DNA of 64,000 nucleotides. Origin: Molanna angustata (lineage: Eukaryota > Arthropoda > Insecta > Trichoptera > Molannidae). A program made the position numbers and the translations under genes. Where the stretch lies: the NCBI GenBank assembly GCA_963576475.1, contig OY754987.1:12074347-12138346 (forward strand), read 5' to 3'. Below the pieces are notes generated by a model. That model worked only from the letters and a program-made list of their open reading frames with translations. It searched no databases and had not been told where the DNA came from. Below are positions 10,122-20,589 of the stretch, piece after piece. Position 1 is the first letter of the stretch, and each line of letters begins with the position of its first letter.

Positions 10122-10706
10122 GGCCGGTATTACAGTGTCAGTTTAAGAGCTAAACTCAAGTTTTACAAAAATATAGCGTATTACAGTGTCCGTTTAGACC
10201 TAATCTTCCCTCAAATACGTCACTAAAACGACAAATATTTAACTCAACGTTTCTGGCAGATTAAGTACTTAACTGTGAGTCAACTGTCATTTGCTAGGCA
10301 ACTCGTGTAGTTTCAGTTTCTATCACTAGAGGCGTTAGGCAACGTGTGTAGTTTCAGTGTTGTATCGAAGGTGGCGCCACACAACAAAACAAACTGACAG
10401 CCGTATTGAAACGAACACGGGCATTTAAAAGCATTATTTTGGTGAAAAAAAATAAATTTACCATGTTGGATAATAAAACAATGGTATTTAAAGTCGTAGC
10501 GTCCCGTTTTGTATTTCGTATTATTTGAGGTTATTTAAATTTGACAGATAATAACCACAGAAAAAGTGAAATATGACTATAATTGAAGATTTAGTAACTG
10601 ACATGTCATATTGCACTGTAATACGGAAATGGATTCAATCTCCCCTTAACATTAATCTTGAGTTTGGCAAACTCAATGAGTTGAGGGCCGACTGTAATAT
10701 CGGGCC
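10122..10706. mobile_element. Non-autonomous DNA transposon with TIRs
   Basis: Left end GGCCGGTATTACAGTGTC (10122) and right end ACTGTAATATCGGGCC (10691-10706) are inverted repeats. A second pair, GTATTACAGTGTCCG near 10179 and CACTGTAATACGG near 10615, lies inside. The flanking tetranucleotide TATG is present on both sides (10118-10121 and 10707-10710) and may be the target duplication. There is no transposase frame. The superfamily is not assigned. Confidence 0.65.
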
Positions 10707-11760
10707 TATGTTAATTGTATTTTGTATGTAACTTAGTTTTTATTGAATAAATAAATAAATAATGAACGCTCGCAACGTATGGTAAACTAATTGAGTTTTA
10801 GTATTCTACAATTTTGTCACGCGATGGTGAGCTGACGAACGTTCGACATGTTATGATGCTGGTCACTGCCAAACTAAACTAGCAAGCTATATTTTTTTCA
10901 TGCAATGAAGCGATTTGCGAAACGACGGCGATTACGCGAAGCATGCGTTTTAAAACATCGTTACAATTTTAGCAGCATACGAATTATTACATAGCGCTCG
11001 TTATTTGTATTGTGTTCATAACAAGCTATATTTATCTGCTATCGTTATTTTTAGCAATAGCAGCCATAGTAGTTATTTTTCTGCCTGTCTTAACTACTCT
11101 TAACTAGAATGGAACTTTTGATGGTCGGATATTTCTTTGCGTCGAACAAAGACTTTTGTTCATCAGAATTTCGAAACGTAAAAACTTAATAATAAGTACA
11201 TATAAGTACTTTATTTATCTGTAATTTAAATACAACTTACATCTCGAAAATCGATAAAATATGCTCCTTCTTCTCTCTACATTATGTGTTCATAAGCTAA
11301 AAACATACGCGGGAAACTTATGATGGCCTATTTTGACGTTTGGACATTAATGAAGTTCTTTATATGCTTATTGCCTAAATAATGGTAAATATTATATTAT
11401 TGAGAGCTAAAAGTGGGGGAACAAATACTGTACTTCATTGTAAACGCGTACTTAATAAAATTCACTCTTGTCTCGCCGTGCGAAATTTAATCACTTATTT
11501 CTCTTTTTTTTCGCGTGGGACGAAAACAAATACCTCAGTAGGTGTTTTTTTCGTCGTCTTTGTACATTTAGGGACCGCACAACACTTATGCACTTTTGAA
11601 TTGATTATAAATACACAAATCGTCTTAGAACACATATATTACATATAGTAGTGATATGCAGTTTACGATACCATGACGTCACCGTCAGGGTCGGCAGCCG
11701 CCATGATACTACAAGCTTTTTTTGGCGTAAATGTCAAATTTGATTTTAAAATGGCGATTT
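10707..11760. other. No recognised gene
   Basis: Holds a short AATAAATAAATAAATAA tract near 10746-10762 and otherwise unassigned sequence. The stretch 10800-11000 is slightly richer in CpG than its surroundings. CATAACAAGCTATA near 11018 also occurs at 9342, hinting at a shared repeat. The 88-codon frame at 11382-11648 has no recognisable motif. Confidence 0.45.
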
Positions 11761-11766
11761 TTGCTA

Positions 11767-12185
11767 CTAAACCTTTATTTTATGTAGAAATGTATATATA
11801 TTTGAAAACAGTGAATGCGTAAAAACATCGTGAGATAGTTTTTCAAAATTAGTCATCATGCCTATTCTCGCGTATTCTGGCTTGATACATTGTCGATATG
11901 TTAAGAGAACAAAGTTCTCCTGAACAAATCGACAGTTGGATAAATTGTTGGAAGATATACGGTTGAAGCAATTAAAAAATAAATGGTCAAGAGTCTCCTC
12001 CTTCTGACCACATTCACAAAGTGGACTGTTAATAACATTAATTTTGTAAAGGTAGGAAGCAACAAGACAGTGTCCAATTCTCATACGCGTAATAGAAGAT
12101 ATGTCCCCCCTAGAGAGTCTCTTTCCCTGAAACCAAGGTTTTTTGGGAATAGAGGGTTGGAGGGTAAATTTATTTCCTTCACGTA
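11767..12185 (-). pseudogene. R1/LOA-like LINE C-terminus (zinc-knuckle region)
   Basis: On the minus strand the frame is open from about 12185 into 12084-11767. It reads GNKFTLQPSIPKKPWFQGKR, then RIGHCLVASYLYKINVINSP, then CECGQKEETLDHLFFNC. The CxC...H....C knuckle after an RxGH motif is the known C-terminal signature of LINE clades that end in RNase H plus zinc knuckle (R1, LOA, I). The frame is interrupted by an 83-bp family H end (11862-11944) and resumes with NFEKLSHDVFTHSLFSNIYT. The RT domain is missing. Confidence 0.75.
11862..11944 (+). mobile_element. Family H 3' end inside the LINE fragment
   Basis: It reads ATTCTCGCGTATTCTGGCTT, then GAGAACAAAGTTCTC, then ATCGACAGTTGGATA, matching the last 83 bp of family H copy A (6980-7053). 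The host LINE peptide continues on both sides, so this is an insertion of only the 3' terminus. It keeps the host frame open, giving a chimaeric 105-codon frame. Confidence 0.75.
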
Positions 12186-12189
12186 AATG

Positions 12190-12545
12190 GCTCTGTACAG
12201 CACGTGAATGACATTTTATGATACCAGGAATTCGTTATTTGATCATATGTAAAGGAACTATTTCTGTATAACAAGATAGTCAATTATTTTCTATCATAAA
12301 GTACTGTATAAGTTAACAAACCATCAGCGTCCTACATATACATACTCGGAAGTACAAAAAAAATATTTTTACGTTTTTAGGGGTTGTTCGGAAAATCATT
12401 ACGTTATTTTTTCTCAACAGCTAGTTTAAGCGAGGCTGATTGTTGAAAAGTTTGTTTGATTCTGCGCAATAGTTTTTTGTGTCCTATCGAGCATGGAAAG
12501 TCGAAATCGACATTTTTTTTTTACAGAAAATTAATATGTCCTTGT
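12190..12545. other. No recognised feature
   Basis: Unassigned AT-rich sequence without repeats seen elsewhere in the window. Confidence 0.4.
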
Positions 12546-12547
12546 TA

Positions 12548-12686
12548 AAGAAGTACCTACATTTACGTCTTTCTACATTCCCTAAATTAGCACAAATGCT
12601 TATGCTATAGGTATACAGGCAGTATTCGAACTCGCGACCACTGGATTACTAGGCAAGCGCGCTAACCGCTCTGCCATCGACCTATC
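12548..12686 (-). mobile_element. SINE-C, minus strand
   Basis: The minus strand starts GGTCGATGGCAGAGCGGTTA near 12684, with B-box CGAGTTCGAATAC near 12628-12640, then the body with AGCACAAATGC-like and TTTAGGGAATGTAGAAAG sequences. It matches the better preserved copies at 54983 and 55923. A short TAA microsatellite follows at 12731-12752. Confidence 0.75.
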
Positions 12687-12752
12687 TGACAAACTAAAGT
12701 CAAACAGAGGTGCTTCCAATGGGTCACCGACTAATAATAATAATAATAATAT

Positions 12753-13079
12753 ATTTATTTAACATAAGAAAAGAAAACTTAAAGAAACAATACACCACAT
12801 AGACCACTCAGTATTTATATAAAAACAAACAAAAATATATACAAAACAAAAGACATTATACACAAAAATAATAATAATTATAATAATAAACCATGGGTGC
12901 TCCCTAATGCAACCTGGAAATTCCTGAACAAACTAAGGAAGGATGTAGGAAGGTGCATGGAAGGAACCTGATAGAGGCTGACCAGGACAAGGCATGCGAG
13001 TGTTGGGAGTACCATAACATGTTAAATTTTTGACTTAGAAAGAAGGGCTTCTGAGAAAGATCTCTGACGAACTCTATGA
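12753..13079. other. Degraded LINE-like tail
   Basis: 12755-12880 resembles an A-rich LINE 3' end in minus orientation (ATATTTATTTAACATAAG). 12890-13020 has no recognisable content. Confidence 0.35.
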
Positions 13080-13410
13080 AAATTCATTAATGGCGGCAAA
13101 TTACTGGAGGGACACAATATGAGGCAGATGATTTTTTGGGCGAATGAAAAAAAAAACTTTGGACATATTGAAAGAATGAATGATGAACGACTGACAAAAA
13201 AAATAAACATGGGTGTAAGAGATGGAATAAACAGCAGGAGCCGCCCCATGCTGAAGAGAATGATATTTTGAAAGAAAGAAACATAAGAAGCTTGAAAAAT
13301 CAACGAATTGGTATGAGACGATGCATGAATGTAAAGGAATGTGTGCAAAAATAGAGGAGTATGGCGCTCGATTCTCTCTGCTTACCCTGTAAGGGATATG
13401 GTGTGATGTT
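13080..13410 (+). pseudogene. RTE-like LINE fragment (YPVRDMA family)
   Basis: Degraded plus-strand copy recognisable by FGHIERMNDERLTKK, MGVRDGINSRSRP, then RRCMNV and a tail reading ARFSLLTL in place of VLSAYP. Its DNA ends in CTTACCCTGTAAGGGATATG, the same 3' block as 23308-23345 and 30630-30660. Several stops and frameshifts are present. Confidence 0.7.
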
Positions 13411-13504
13411 ATATAACTATGTATTTAAAAAAAAATAGAATGGTGCTTCCACTATTTTCTATTATCTTTTCGGGTGTCCCTTAAGACCCAGTAAATCCAA
13501 AATA

Positions 13505-13700
13505 ACGAGTTTCACCATCCATTCTGAATGCTGCGCCTTTGTAAGTGTGATGAAACTGGTGTGTGGGTTTACACGCATGTGTCGTGCTTCCTTAAATATT
13601 TAAGAAAATGCACGCCCGCACTCCTGTCGCTGGTTACCCCGCATTGCAGGATATGCCGTCATGGTATGAATGAACGAATGAGATTCAATTTGTCTTATTC
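13505..13700 (+). repeat. SINE-D
   Basis: The plus strand runs TGCACGCCCGCACTCCTGTC, GCTGGTTACCCCGCATTGCA, then GGATATGCCGTCATGGTATG followed by an AATGAACGAATGA tail. The terminal block (TTACCCC...GATATGCCGTxATGGTATG) resembles the 3' end of the YPVRDMA RTE family. Confidence 0.55.
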
Positions 13701-13722
13701 GACAAATTGAATTTCATTCGTT
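13670..13722. repeat. Hairpin in the SINE-D tail
   Basis: GAACGAATGAGATTCAATTT and its near-perfect reverse complement AAATTGAATTTCATTCGTTC surround GTCTTATTCGAC. The right arm runs into a GTTC microsatellite. Confidence 0.7.
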
Positions 13723-13744
13723 CGTTCGTTCGGTTCGTTTTTCG

Positions 13745-14310
13745 TCATTCATTATCACAAAAAAGAAATGATGACTTTCCCAAGAACCCATCTGGATCTG
13801 GTTGCCTTCTGCAAAGTGCTCTCCAATATTCCTTTTTTTCTCGATAATAATCTCGTTTCACCTGAGTTATATAACACTGATTGATATTCAATATTGAAAC
13901 AAAAAAAAACATAACAAAAACCTTGAATAAATATTTTTGACTTAACGCCTTTGGATCCCACGACCGCCATTACTGTTCGACACAAAAAAGTGAATGATTT
14001 ATGAACGTGCAGGACACCCCTGGCTTTCCGCGTCAAATTCAGACGAAAAAGTATGACTATTCAGATCAGATAATGTGGGATTCAATTTCCTGAACTTTTT
14101 ACCTATAAACCCTCGATTATAGCTGGGTACAATTGGAGTGGTATGCGAAAGGTTTTTAAAAGGTCAGAAGTTCAGAGGGCACTTTGGTTTATTGTTGGTA
14201 TCGTGTATTAAATTACTTGTGTACTCAGCGAATGACAATTTTGATTTATGGTGATTTCATCAACCTTTCATGGTTTAAATCGTGGCAATCAGCCATATTT
14301 ACTCTCCACA
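13745..14310. other. No recognised feature
   Basis: The 93-codon minus frame at 13755-14036 has no recognisable domain. No repeats shared with the rest of the window were seen. Confidence 0.4.
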
Positions 14311-15130
14311 CTATGGAATAGTGGAGAGTCATGATTTCACATTTTTTAAGCGTATTTTTTTATATCAATTTCTCAACGGATATCATGTAGACTGTTAATT
14401 TAAATAGTTCATTAGGAATAAAGGCAAAAACAGTTTTAACTCCTCACTAACCCAAGGGGATGTAGTGGGGAGTTATGATTTCGCAATTTTTAAGGGTTTT
14501 TTTTTATTGCAGATTATCAACTAGTATCATGCTGATATTGTATTCTGAAAGTTTCATCACAATGTATCTGCTATGTGCTGTGTGCAGTGTGCTTTGTACG
14601 GCGTATTTATTTATTTATTTATTTATTTGGGAAACATACAGCTTATAAACTTAAACAAAAGGAAATTATTTTACACTTATGCCAAGATTGTTCCCTCGAA
14701 TTAACAAACCTAATTAACAAACGAGTTAATTATTATTTTACTTTATCGATTATAGACTAAAGTAGTCATTCGATTCTATTAAAATTTTGCGAATATGTAT
14801 ATCTAATACTCGATTAGATCCCATTAGATTTTGAACGATATATGAATAGTGCTTCTCAATTTTTTTAAATGTCAAATATTTCAAAGTGACCCAAGCTCAG
14901 GAAAATTAAATTTTGAAATTTTTATTTTCAAATTCGTAAAAAGGCACATCACTTTCATAAAATGGCATTGAAGAGTCATCATGTTTTCATAATAAAATAT
15001 TTAAATAAAAAATAATTTAACAAACTCATTTCATGAAAATGCTGAAAATTTTCTATACAAAATTTGAATACTTTATAGAATGACTTGTTAGTGAAGAGTT
15101 TAGCGTTGGCCACAACCCACTTGTTTAAAT
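14311..15130 (+). mobile_element. Family T repeat, compound
   Basis: It opens with TTTACTCTCCACACTATGGA, a hairpin against GTGGAGAGT, then ATGATTTCAC and AAGCGTATTTTT. A related second hairpin follows at about 14432 (AACTCCTCACTA against TAGTGGGGAGTT), and then a body shared with 62110-63310. The body runs to the block GCGTTGGCCACAACCCACTT near 15103-15122. It contains a TTTATTTATTT tract at 14604-14630. No coding potential is seen. Confidence 0.65.
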
Positions 15131-15294
15131 TTGGAAAGGAGATGAAATATGATTCAGTTAAAACCAAAGACCTTATATACTTTAAAACAGATACTTTTTT
15201 TTTTCGAAAATATGAATTCTCATAGTATCAATAGGTACAAAGTATTTATACTTTAGACTATACTATATCTCGAACATCTCGAACTTTAGACTAT

Positions 15295-15605
15295 ATCTCG
15301 AACGACGAGGTACTACGAAGAATCGAAAGAAGAAGGCACCTACTCGCGACTCTTTCAAAGAGACGCGCCAGATGGATTAGTCACGTGCTGAGGCAGGAGG
15401 GTTTCTTACACATGATGATAGAAGGAATGGTAGTGGGGACTTACGCCTGGGAACGCCCGCGCCGCGAATATCCTCGCAACTTGTATGACGATTGGCTACA
15501 CAACTTATGAGGAGCTGACGAGGGTGACGAGGGAAAGATCGGAAAGGCGGAGAATGTCATCTTTTGTTACTGCAAACCAACTCCCAGGACTAAGACAACA
15601 GAAGA
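15295..15605 (+). pseudogene. RTE-like LINE C-terminal fragment
   Basis: The plus frame reads NDEVLRRIERRRHLLATLSK, RRARWISHVLRQEGFLHMMI and ERPRREYPRNLYDDW. It corresponds motif for motif to 1265-1550, so both derive from one family. It ends in frameshifts. Confidence 0.7.
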
Positions 15606-15624
15606 GATTATTACCATTATACAC

Positions 15625-15790
15625 TTCGCCAATTTTCAATGCGTAAATTGTTAATTATTCAACAGATCAAAATAAAATGCAATAAACGCACCGATCAAGT
15701 CTACAATTGGGTTTAATTTGCCCAAATCAGATACTTAGCATATCAAAGGATTAGACTCTGAGGAGGTCGCAATACTACCAATTAACCCTA
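15625..15790. repeat. Diverged direct repeat, copy 1
   Basis: Shares AAACGCACCGATCAAG, CCAATTGGG-like and ATATCAAA...TCTGAGGAG blocks, in the same order, with 17190-17370. It is non-coding. Confidence 0.55.
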
Positions 15791-16210
15791 CTGATAACGT
15801 TATTATTAATGTAATTGTTCAATTGTCTATTAATTATTATTAGGTACTTTAATTATAATAATGATAATTAAAATAATTTTGATAAATTTATTCAGATAAT
15901 CGTTGAAAATCCAATTAGTTTAATATTCAGGTATAACGCAGGTTTATATTTCCAAATACCCACAAACCAAATTCTTCCACTTAAATGTACTAGATGGAAA
16001 TAATGCAAAATTATTAGAAAATATGTTTACAGTGAAATAACCTTATCCGATATACAAATTCTCAAAACAACTCGGCGCTTAGTTCCAAAATCTAATTCAT
16101 AGCATTTCTTCATTTTTATTAAAAAAAAGTTTAAAAAAGACACGGTTTAAAAAGGTACCATGGGTACATACTAATTATAAAATAGAAATTAATGAGTTTT
16201 AAAGTCAATG
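15791..16210. other. AT-rich, no recognised feature
   Basis: Nothing recognisable apart from A/T runs. Confidence 0.4.
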
Positions 16211-16345
16211 AGTCATCCTTCGTGGCTTAATTAGATATACATCTGAATGAAGATCCAAGGGTCTCGGGTTTGATTCCCGGTGGAGACACAGTTTTTCATT
16301 TGACACAGCACCTGTTAATTGCCCGAGAAGTAATATAAAATAAAA
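16211..16345 (+). mobile_element. SINE-A, diverged and internally shortened
   Basis: Has the head TCATCCTTCGTGGCTTAATT, the B box GGGTTTGATTCCCGG, then jumps to CACCTGTTAATTGCCCGAGA, so the middle of the body is deleted. Confidence 0.7.
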
Positions 16346-16500
16346 TGTACATATACATACATAGCATCACGGCATATCCCATAAAATGGGGTAACCAGTG
16401 ACAGGTGGTGTGCGGGTGTGAATTAGGTATTTTATAAAGTGTAGTACAACACGTGTGTGTATGCCCACACAACAGTCTCACCTCACCTAAAAAGGCACAA
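16346..16500 (-). repeat. SINE-D, minus strand
   Basis: Contains CATCACGGCATATCCCATAA, then GGGGTAACCAGTGACAGG, TGTGCGGGTGTG and CAGTCTCACCTCACCTAAA, the full block order of SINE-D read from the opposite strand. It abuts the tail of the preceding SINE-A. Confidence 0.6.
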
Positions 16501-16520
16501 CATTCAGAATTGGGTGATAT

Positions 16521-16690
16521 TCGGCCTTCATGGCTCAGTTGGGTATCTGACTGCTGATCCAAAGGTCCCGGGTTTGATTCCCGTTGGAGACACAGATTTT
16601 TTATTTTCAGTTTGGATCTGTGAGACGATTAATATAGTAAATCTCCAGAATCTGGCCACTTGTTTTTGGGTGTGTTCAATTGAAATTTCA
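16521..16690 (+). mobile_element. SINE-A
   Basis: A well preserved head, TCGGCCTTCATGGCTCAGTT, with B box GGGTTTGATTCCCG at 16570-16583. The body has TTTGGATCTGTGAGACGATT and CAGAATCTGGCCACTTG. It ends earlier than the copy at 18131. Confidence 0.8.
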
Positions 16691-16699
16691 CAAAGTATT

Positions 16700-17180
16700 T
16701 CTGTTCGGTACGGTATTTACTTTTGGCGTGAATACAAATCAACTGTCTTGTTCCTTCCCCCTTCCCTTCCATGTAACTGCTCTGTTCCGTTCCTGCTACA
16801 CACCTCTAGTACTTGTCCGCACACGGCCTTCAGCGGATGTCAATTCGGATTTCGTTGCCGTCGTCGCCGATACAAGTACCCGTTGTAAGAAACATCATTA
16901 TGTAGTGCTGTGCCCCGGCATCTAGATTACACATCTTTCGTTCGGACTGGGTGAGCGATCGAGGCGAGGACTTCTTCTTTACTGGTAGGTGATTTCCTTT
17001 CTCGATCCATTTCTTTTATATTATTATTTATCTCGTCGCTGTGAATAACGCGCCGTGACAAGTGCAAATATTTATTTTTAGTATACAGTCCACTGATCTT
17101 TTAGCCCGAGTTGCAATCGCAATTCGGCGTTAACAACTTGTTAGTAGCCTGAGGTGTAATATAAAAATAATATGTATTAT
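16700..17180. other. GC-richer block of unknown origin
   Basis: 16745-17130 is clearly less AT-rich than its surroundings and reads through two frames (16457-16888 and 16680-16925) without recognisable motifs. It has features one would expect of a promoter or retroelement leader: CpG-containing stretches, a possible splice donor ACTGGTAGGTGATT near 16981 and pyrimidine-rich runs. No neighbouring coding sequence supports either idea. Confidence 0.3.
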
Positions 17181-17189
17181 CATTACACA

Positions 17190-17370
17190 CTTCTTCAAAA
17201 GAATTCACAGATCAATAATGTGTTAATTGTAATCTATTTTAAAGATCATAATAAATTGCAACAAACGCACCGATCAAGCTTCCAATTGGGAATAATAATT
17301 TACCCATCCAGATACCTAACATATCAAAATATTGGGTTCTGAGGAGTTTTCTATGCTATCAACACTGTTG
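17190..17370. repeat. Diverged direct repeat, copy 2
   Basis: The counterpart of 15625-15790, with CAAACGCACCGATCAAGC, TTCCAATTGGG and GGGTTCTGAGGAG in the same order and the same strand. Confidence 0.55.
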
Positions 17371-17904
17371 GTTCCTGATTAATTACATTTAAAAAGTTAA
17401 ACTTTGTATTTTTATGTATTACTCTATTTGTATTATTTAATTTGAAAACATTTTGCTTTCCATTTTCAAGACCCATTATATGAGTTTTGGAGGTGTCCGT
17501 TCCCTTTACCATCCACACGCATCGGTGTAACAAAATTATTCAATTTGCCGTGGGGCAATTAAATTTTAACCCTCTCATTACGGCTCAGATGAAGGTAGAT
17601 ACCTATCTTACTTTCATTTCAAAGGAATTTCTATCAACAAAATTGTTTTTGGTATTTCAGCGACAAAACATCTCCGACATGATTGGGTCTCATCTTAAAT
17701 TTGTGGTTTATATACTTAAATGTTTTTACGCGTTCAAATATTGATATTTCATTACTCTCATTTCAAGAAAAACGTACAACCTACTTGCGTATTCGTTTTT
17801 TGAATAAATTTATTTACATTCGTTCATACTTTAAAGGTATTTACGTATCTCAAAGCTTCTTTACTCTTTCCTCATATGGTCTATAGGCATTCTGATATTT
17901 TTTT
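17371..17904. other. No recognised feature
   Basis: Overlapping frames at 17487-17744 and 17683-17886 lack known motifs and are not supported. Confidence 0.4.
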
Positions 17905-18043
17905 TAAAGATTTGTACATATCAATCCTCATACATTTCCTAGATTAGGCATAAATGGATGTTCTTCATGTGAACGAAATCGGTTGAGGCAGGATTCGAAC
18001 TGGATTACTAACCCAGAGAGCTAACCGCTCTGCCACCACTATT
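17905..18043 (-). mobile_element. SINE-C, minus strand, degraded
   Basis: The minus strand has GGCAGAGCGGTTAGC near 18035, GGGTTAGTAATCCAG, TTCGAATCCTGCCTCAACC and then GATTTCGTTCACATGAAG. It has lost the bases between the anticodon-like arm and the B box. Confidence 0.7.
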
Positions 18044-18130
18044 ATCTTGAAGATTTTTATCTCGCAAGAAATAAGTATTCTCAACATCACGAAAATTATT
18101 GAGAAATTGCGAGATCAAGATTTGAAGACT

Positions 18131-18365
18131 GTCGGCTTTCGTGGTTCAGTTGGTTAGGTATGCTAATACAAAGGTCCCGGATTCGATTCCCGAAGGAGAC
18201 ATAGTTTTTAATAATGTTATTAGTCTGGATCTGTGAGACAATTAATATCGTAAGTCTCAATAATGTGGACACTTGTTATTGGATGCGTGTTAAATTAATA
18301 CTTGATATTATAGTACCTGTTTGTTGCCCCAGAATATAAAAATAACATAAAAAATATGTTATTTG
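18131..18365 (+). mobile_element. SINE-A, near full length
   Basis: Runs from GTCGGCTTTCGTGGTTCAGT through B box GGATTCGATTCCCG, GGATCTGTGAGACAATTAAT and GTGGACACTTGTTATTGG to TGTTGCCCCAGAATATAAAA and an A-rich end. This is the longest SINE-A copy on this strand. Confidence 0.8.
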
Positions 18366-18602
18366 GGATTTATTTGTAAAATTAAGTAAGAAAAAATAAG
18401 AAATCAGCGAAGTTGGTACTGAATTTTTGTGTGTGGCTTATCTTATCTTTGAATGGATTTTTTTGTTACTGTTTTTTTTTTCATTTGTCTATACGGCTAG
18501 AAGCCTTTTACCATAAACAATATATACAGTAGCTACAACAGTACTGTTTTAAAAATGTATTGCAAAATTGATAATCTACAAAACAATAAAAAAAAATAAT
18601 AA

Positions 18603-19020
18603 TCTTGACATTTTTTTAACATTTCAATAGAGACGTAGTTGGAATATTCTTGAAGAACCAGGAACTCAAGGCACCTATAGACCTAACGACCAGTCATCGG
18701 CTGGATTACGTGATCACTGTATGCGCTTGCGCAATGTTTACCAATTATGCCTTCTTATTGAGTTCCCTTATCAATGCAATTTTTGAAAGTTAATAATGAG
18801 ATACAGATAAATTTTAATGATGAGATACAGATCGTTTGAAAATAAGACATTTTTACTATCGCCATCAATAAAGTAACGAAGAGACCTTTTTTGTTAAGCC
18901 ATCTATGGAGAAATTGTTTTTTTTTTGTAAAAAATAAAAGCAACAATCCTTATACATGAGGCGACAGTATTTCTCGCACAGATGTCACCCCTGAACTGTG
19001 CAAAAAATATTAATTCATTT
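18603..19020 (+). mobile_element. Family N element
   Basis: Starts near CAATAGAGACGTAGTTGGAA, then TCATCGGCTGGATTACGTGA, TGCGCTTGCGCAATGTTTAC and, at 18978-18998, ATGTCACCCCTGAACTGTGC. The central part retains the CACAGATG block missing from some copies. Confidence 0.7.
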
Positions 19021-19029
19021 TTGGCTTGT

Positions 19030-19440
19030 TTACCAATTTGTACCAAAGATTAAAACGAAACATTACAATAAATATATAATAATAAGAAATACAAGGTTAT
19101 ATGCAAAAGAAAACACAATTTAAAAATAATAATGAAAATGTCAAATTAAGTAAAATGGATGGGATGCGAAGGTAAGATGGATAAAGGGACTGTAGGGGTG
19201 TGAATAAGAAGTGTGACTTCAGAAGCTTCTTGAAAACCATCAAGGTAGGAGCATCTCTTATACCATTGGATAATTGGTTCCACATCAAGGCTGCGTGTAT
19301 TGTGAACTAGTGGATGTAGGAGGATGTGTGGTGTATTAGTATTGAGAATGTACTATGGCTTTGAGACCGTAACTTTAGACCATGAGAGGAATGATGGGCG
19401 AATTTATCCTTGAGGTACTTAGGTGTGAGATATTTTTTAG
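19030..19440 (-). pseudogene. LINE RT C-terminal fragment
   Basis: Minus-strand pieces read YGLKAIVHSQY and then LMWNQLSNGIRDAPTLMVFK, followed by KLLKSHFL. The xLWNxLxxxIRxAPTxxxFKKLLK motif is the usual end of jockey/CR1-type polymerases. Upstream frames are broken. Confidence 0.65.
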
Positions 19441-19745
19441 AGTTTTATTTAAAAAATATTAAATTGATAATATTTATTGACGAAATACAAAAAAAAATCA
19501 CATCGAATTGATTAACTCCGTATTTTATGTCGGTTAAATATTAGGTAGATTTTATATTACAAAAAAAATGTCTTATTGCCAAGTTTAAGTTTGTATATTT
19601 AAGGTGAAAAAGTAGCCAAAGACTTAAAAAAAATCGCACAGAGAAAACTTTCTCTCATTAAAAGTTTACGCCTTTTATATTTAATGAACTCGATTTCATT
19701 TTAAGGAAAATATCTTAAGTTAATTATATTTTTTTTATATTTAAT
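19441..19745. other. AT-rich, no recognised feature
   Basis: Runs of A and T and no feature shared with the rest of the window. Confidence 0.4.
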
Positions 19746-19749
19746 GATA

Positions 19750-20465
19750 TATTCTTCTTTCTTCGTCCTCCTTCATCCATCTCTCCACTGGTAGATGTAG
19801 GCCTCTTCTAAGTATTTCCTTTCGTCTTTTATTTTTTCCGGCCTATTCTCCTTTTCATATTCATGGTCTCCATTCCAGAATTCTGGGTGCCAATCTGTCC
19901 ATTACCTGTCTGGCAACATGACCCGCCCATTGCCATTTAAGTTTTGCAACTCGATCCATGATATCGACAAATTTTGTCTAGAGTCTGATTTCCTGATTGC
20001 AATTCTGCCTTTGAGTGTATTTTAGCTTATGTATGGTCCACGCAGTTAGTGTGATAGTTTCCAGACCATACGTAAGCACAGGCAGGATACATGTCTCAAA
20101 CATTTTTATACATATGGGAATATGTTTGTTTTACAAGACTTGTTTTAGTTTCCCAAAGGCTGCCCAACCTAGTTCGATCCTTCTGAGTATTTCTGCTGTC
20201 TGATTGTCTTTTACTAATTTTATCTTACATATGTCCCAGATATATGTATTCACCAACAGCTTCAATTTTCTTATTATCAATTGTGATACTGCTCTTGGAT
20301 GGACTCATGATTTTGGTTTTGTTAATGTTGATTTCAAGACCGACCTTTTGGGAAGTATCGTAGAGTTCATTTATCACAGCACGAAGTTCTTCCAGATCAT
20401 CGCTTATAAATACTTTGTCATCTGCGAAGCGGATGTTAAACTTATCCACTTCCAATATATTAAGT
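19750..20465 (-). pseudogene. RTE LINE RT fragment with FADD box
   Basis: The minus frame 20455-20225 reads FNIRFADDKVFISDDLEELR then LEININKTKIMSPSKSS and EYIYLGH, the catalytic YADD-type box (here FADD) and following region of an RTE-class polymerase. Downstream in other frames come LGWAAFGKLKQVL, ILPVLTYGLETITLTA, KLKWQWAGHVARQVMDRLAP and RILEWRP, so at least two frameshifts and one deletion are present. It is non-functional. Confidence 0.8.
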
Positions 20466-20572
20466 CTTCTTCTTCTTTGCCCTTATCAAGTCTTAATTGG
20501 GGTCGGCCCACCTGCTAGGTAATCGCCATGACTCCTGAGTCTTCAAGGTATCTATGCTGTGCTCCAATATAT
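20466..20572 (-). mobile_element. RTE-type 3' end insertion with 15-bp target duplication
   Basis: A 107-bp insert flanked by the perfect direct repeat TCCAATATATTAAGT at 20451-20465 and 20573-20587. On the minus strand it reads GTGGGCCGACCCCAATTAAG and ends in AAAGAAGAAGAAG, a GAA-rich tail like those at 29605-29625 and 40595-40610. It is a 5'-truncated LINE or related retroposon. The host RT fragment continues on the far side. Confidence 0.8.
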
Positions 20573-20589
20573 TAAGTTCTTCTAATATA

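Noticed and set aside
16457..16888. 143-codon plus frame
   Set aside because: It reads through a SINE-D and SINE-A into unassigned sequence and has no recognisable domain.
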